Positions 53,847 to 53,902 of a DNA stretch of 53,902 nucleotides are shown here, in pieces. Within the stretch, counting starts at the first letter, position 1. Each line of letters begins with the position of its first letter. Position numbers and translations under genes: made by a program. The notes under the pieces were generated by a model. That model saw nothing but the letters and a program-made list of their open reading frames with translations, had not been told where the DNA came from and searched no databases. The stretch is from an uncultured Lachnospiraceae bacterium. Lineage in GTDB: Bacteria; Bacillota; Clostridia; Lachnospirales; Lachnospiraceae. Where the stretch lies: positions 1-53,902 of the forward strand of contig CADACD010000015.1 of the NCBI GenBank assembly GCA_902786365.1, given 5' to 3'.

Positions 53847-53902
53847 TTCATTTATGCAGTTTTTGTGATTATTTCTAGTTTAAAATTTCATTTTCTTCTG
53901 TC

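Noticed and set aside
1-53902. CRISPR arrays, insertion sequences, prophage genes, tRNA or rRNA genes
   Set aside because: I saw no regularly spaced repeats, transposase or phage structural motifs, or cloverleaf/rRNA-like sequence anywhere in the window; short RNAs could still be missed by eye.

Overview
The window looks like chromosomal core DNA from an AT-rich, endospore-forming member of the Clostridia. Family Lachnospiraceae is most likely, but this is inferred from gene content and protein style, and I cannot name a species. The evidence is a complete spoIIAA-spoIIAB-sigF operon, a spoVA operon, AddAB in place of RecBCD, a T-box in front of valS, low-GC coding with Gram-positive Shine-Dalgarno sites, and a large conserved gene trio of a type I know only from this family. 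I see no rRNA, tRNA, CRISPR array, prophage or insertion sequence.

Layout from left to right. At 0.3-2.3 kb there is a helix-turn-helix protein of unknown function and a divergent XRE regulator that may share an operator. At 2.5-10 kb lies addBA (double-strand break repair), read from a promoter that contains a near-perfect palindrome. At 10.2-15.6 kb there is a small membrane-anchored protein on the plus strand, then a two-component/ABC transporter locus of the lantibiotic-protection type (response regulator, ATPase, two permeases, sensor kinase). At 15.8-19 kb is spoVA (AA, AB, AC, AD, AE) followed by a PqqD-like gene. At 19.3-21.3 kb is a Cache-type chemoreceptor. At 21.5-23 kb is the sigma-F operon. 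At 23.2-29.2 kb come a zinc-ribbon/TPR membrane protein, a 57-residue gene, folC and T-box-controlled valS. At 29.7-35.4 kb are three uncharacterised genes: a huge repeat protein, an Hsp70/actin-like protein and a helical-repeat protein. At 35.5-39.6 kb are rarA, an AAA/PD-(D/E)XK protein and a methyltransferase.

The right part holds a phosphate operon at 39.9-43.75 kb (Na/Pi cotransporter with PhoU domain, PhoB-like regulator, PhoR-like kinase) preceded by 11-bp-phased Pho-box repeats. It continues with NAD+ synthetase, a 3' remnant of a nicotinamide phosphoribosyltransferase gene, a histidine phosphatase, an SCP2-domain protein with a histone-like tail, a GNAT acetyltransferase, lrgAB, a 2-isopropylmalate synthase fused to an AraC-type DNA-binding domain, and metY.

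The most unusual items are the LeuA-AraC fusion with repeated palindromic elements in front of it, the three-gene Hsp70-like/giant-repeat-protein locus, the eroded NAD-salvage gene beside nadE, and the short SpoVAA with a PqqD-like protein at the other end of the same operon. Most genes are on the minus strand. The plus-strand genes are the XRE regulator, the membrane-anchored protein, lrgAB and leuA-araC. All family assignments come from reading the sequence and from memory; no database search was run.
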